DNA of 63,000 nt from Owenia fusiformis. Taxonomy: Eukaryota; Annelida; Polychaeta; Sabellida; Oweniidae. The notes under the pieces are model-generated. The model was not told the origin of the DNA. It searched no databases and was given only the letters and a program-made list of their open reading frames with translations. Position numbers and translations under genes: made by a program. Position 1 is the first letter of the stretch; each line of letters begins with the position of its first letter. Below, piece by piece: positions 61,878 to 63,000 of the stretch. Where the stretch lies: the NCBI GenBank assembly GCA_903813345.2, contig CAIIXF020000513.1, forward strand, positions 1-63,000. The letters are read 5' to 3'.

Positions 61878-62452
61878 ATGGCGGCGCGTGAAAAAATTTC
61901 ATTCGGTAAGATTTTTGTTTTTTACAATTTTCGTGCTTTTATCCTTCAAATTAAAACTTAATATTTGGCAAGTAAATAGTTCATAAGTTCCGGTTTTATA
62001 ATATGATTACAAATTAGATATCAATACTGGCATTGCTGAGATATTTACATATCAATTCTCTCACTTAGGAAACGAGGCATGTTTCTCAAGGAAACGAGGC
62101 AGCTGTATAGCATTCTTAAGAATGAAACGAGGCAACCATATTTAATTAAAAATGTTTTGTTTTTATTACAGAACGGGGCCTACAAAAAGAAGCGTCCTTG
62201 TTCAAATGCTATTTATGTAACACAGGAAACGACAACTTTGCTGATATTGTATTCCATATGATGCAACAGCATGATGGGAATCTCTCTGTACGGAAACGAA
62301 CGTTAGATGAGAAAACAGGTTCATTTGTATACACGTCTCATCATTTTGGCGTTGCCATTGAACGTGTAAGAACGCTTAAGAAGGAAGGGCATACTGTGAT
62401 GATAAATTCTGATATGCAGTTGAGAATGAACGACGGATCGAGAGAGAATCAA
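61878..62452 (+). CDS. 5' part of a C2H2 zinc-finger protein gene (exons 1-2)
   Basis: Exon 1 codes from ATG 61878 (context CAAAATGG) to 61905 (MAAREKISF plus one base) and ends at TTCG|GTAAG. Intron 1 is 266 bp (61906-62171) and ends in a pyrimidine-rich TTTTTATTACAG. Exon 2 runs 62172-62452 and ends at CAA|GTAAAT. The split codon joins in frame, giving 103 codons exactly and leaving phase 0. Residues 22-43 form a single finger CYLC-X12-HMMQQH (C-X2-C-X12-H-X4-H). A charged region follows, including RKRTLDEKTG and SHHFGVAIERVRTLKKEG. A lone finger near the N terminus suggests a nucleic-acid or protein-binding role in the nucleus, but no named family is recognised. The protein continues in exons beyond 62690 or outside the window. 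Confidence 0.7.
62060..62140 (+). repeat. Three AAACGAGGCA words in intron 1
   Basis: GGAAACGAGGCA appears at about 62069 and 62090, and GAAACGAGGCA near 62124. TTTTGCCTCGT, the reverse complement, lies just upstream of the start codon at 61861-61871. Confidence 0.6.
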
Positions 62453-62461
62453 GTAAATATA

Positions 62462-62689
62462 CAGGCCCGTAGCCAGGGGTGGGGGGGGGGGGGTTCGCAG
62501 GGTTCGGGCGAACCCCCCCCCCCCCCTGGCCAAAAATTCTTTCAAAATCATGCAGTTTTTCAACATTTTGAGCACTTTTTTTCAAGTGATTTTAGCCATA
62601 TTTGGGCCAAAATTGTCAAATGTGAACCCCCCCTGGAAATTTTTGAAAACTGACCCCCCCCCCCTTGGCAAATCCTGGCTACGGGCCTG
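62462..62689. mobile_element. 228-bp TIR element with G/C runs, possibly hAT-like MITE
   Basis: CAGGCCCGTAGCCAGG (62462-62477) is exactly inverted at 62674-62689. Inside, a run of 13 G (62481-62493) faces a run of 14 C (62513-62526), and another C-run lies at about 62654-62664. Ends starting CAGG fit hAT-type MITEs, and this terminus is familiar from dispersed repeats of marine invertebrates (memory only). A 5-bp ATATA on both sides might be a target duplication, but the flank is too AT-rich to be sure and hAT should give 8 bp. It sits 9 bp after the exon 2 donor. Confidence 0.8.
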
Positions 62690-63000
62690 ATATATATTCA
62701 AATTATTAACAGCTTGATTGTGTTTTGTTGGATAGCAACTGAGTTTCTATATGGTATGCCTTTGGGCGAATGTTCCCCTTTATAAAGGCGCACATGAGCG
62801 TTCATTTCCTTTTAACTGATGTCGCAAAACTTGTAAATGTTCTATACTTGATCGCAAATGGAGTTATGAATTGCCAGAAATGTAAAATTATTTTGACTAC
62901 CCTGTACAAGGTATGCATATAAGGGGTTATTAATGTGCCCTAAATCAGGGTCCCTCTACATCCCGCTCTACATGTTCATGTAGCAGTATAAGCTGCTATC
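62690..63000. other. Intron or intergenic sequence at the right edge
   Basis: No exon is called. A frame on the plus strand, open from about 62738 and reading MNCQKCKIILTTLYK just before a possible donor AAG|GTATGC near 62909, might be an exon, but no acceptor in the right phase is convincing. Confidence 0.4.

Noticed and set aside
62321-62653. Minus-strand frames, and the plus-strand extension past 62452
   Set aside because: They read through the G/C runs of the TIR element and give poly-Gly/Pro artefacts; the splice donor at 62453 gives a better model.

Overview
The window looks like AT-rich, intron-bearing animal genomic DNA. It has widely spaced coding pieces with GT-AG splice signals, a retrotransposon 3' end with a poly(A) tail, several terminal-inverted-repeat (TIR) elements, and large blocks of degenerate CCCTAA (metazoan telomere word) sequence. 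A marine invertebrate, perhaps a lophotrochozoan such as a bivalve, fits the general look of the repeats, but that is inference and no gene fixes the taxon. No rRNA, tRNA or bacterial-type gene was recognised.

Layout. (1) 1-380: 3' end of a probable LINE-like retrotransposon with a 22-A tail. (2) 625-45473: a near-identical tandem megasatellite. It is built from a 463-bp segment S and a 1624-bp core C arranged as (S-C)n-S: 18 S copies and 22 C copies, giving 17 long units (2087-2088 bp, one enlarged by an insertion) and 5 short units (1624-1625 bp) that lack S at one identical junction. Each C carries about 508 bp of degenerate CCCTAA repeats, flanked by two copies of a diverged ~250-bp direct repeat. 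The second-to-last S-to-S interval is interrupted by a 783-bp TIR element with a 3-bp target duplication. The array starts and ends exactly with S. (3) 45474-49175: a CpG-rich stretch with a 136-bp duplication carrying TGACGTCA, an AACGTT-rich inverted-repeat element, a candidate minus-strand membrane-protein exon, and several foldbacks. (4) 49176-59704: a possible giant (10.5 kb) TIR element. Its two halves carry related degenerate repeats in opposite orientation (about 5 copies on the left, 14 on the right); the middle is gene-poor and it holds nested repeats. (5) 59705-63000: a possible zinc-finger-like gene fragment, an ~800-bp TIR element built of words spaced about 10.5 bp apart, and the first two exons of a probable C2H2 zinc-finger gene. 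A G/C-run TIR element sits just downstream of that gene's second 5' splice site.

Most of the window is repeat biology, not coding sequence. ORFs that recur in every satellite unit recur because the DNA is identical, so their repetition is not evidence of coding. The best gene model is the zinc-finger gene that starts at 61878 and runs off the right edge.
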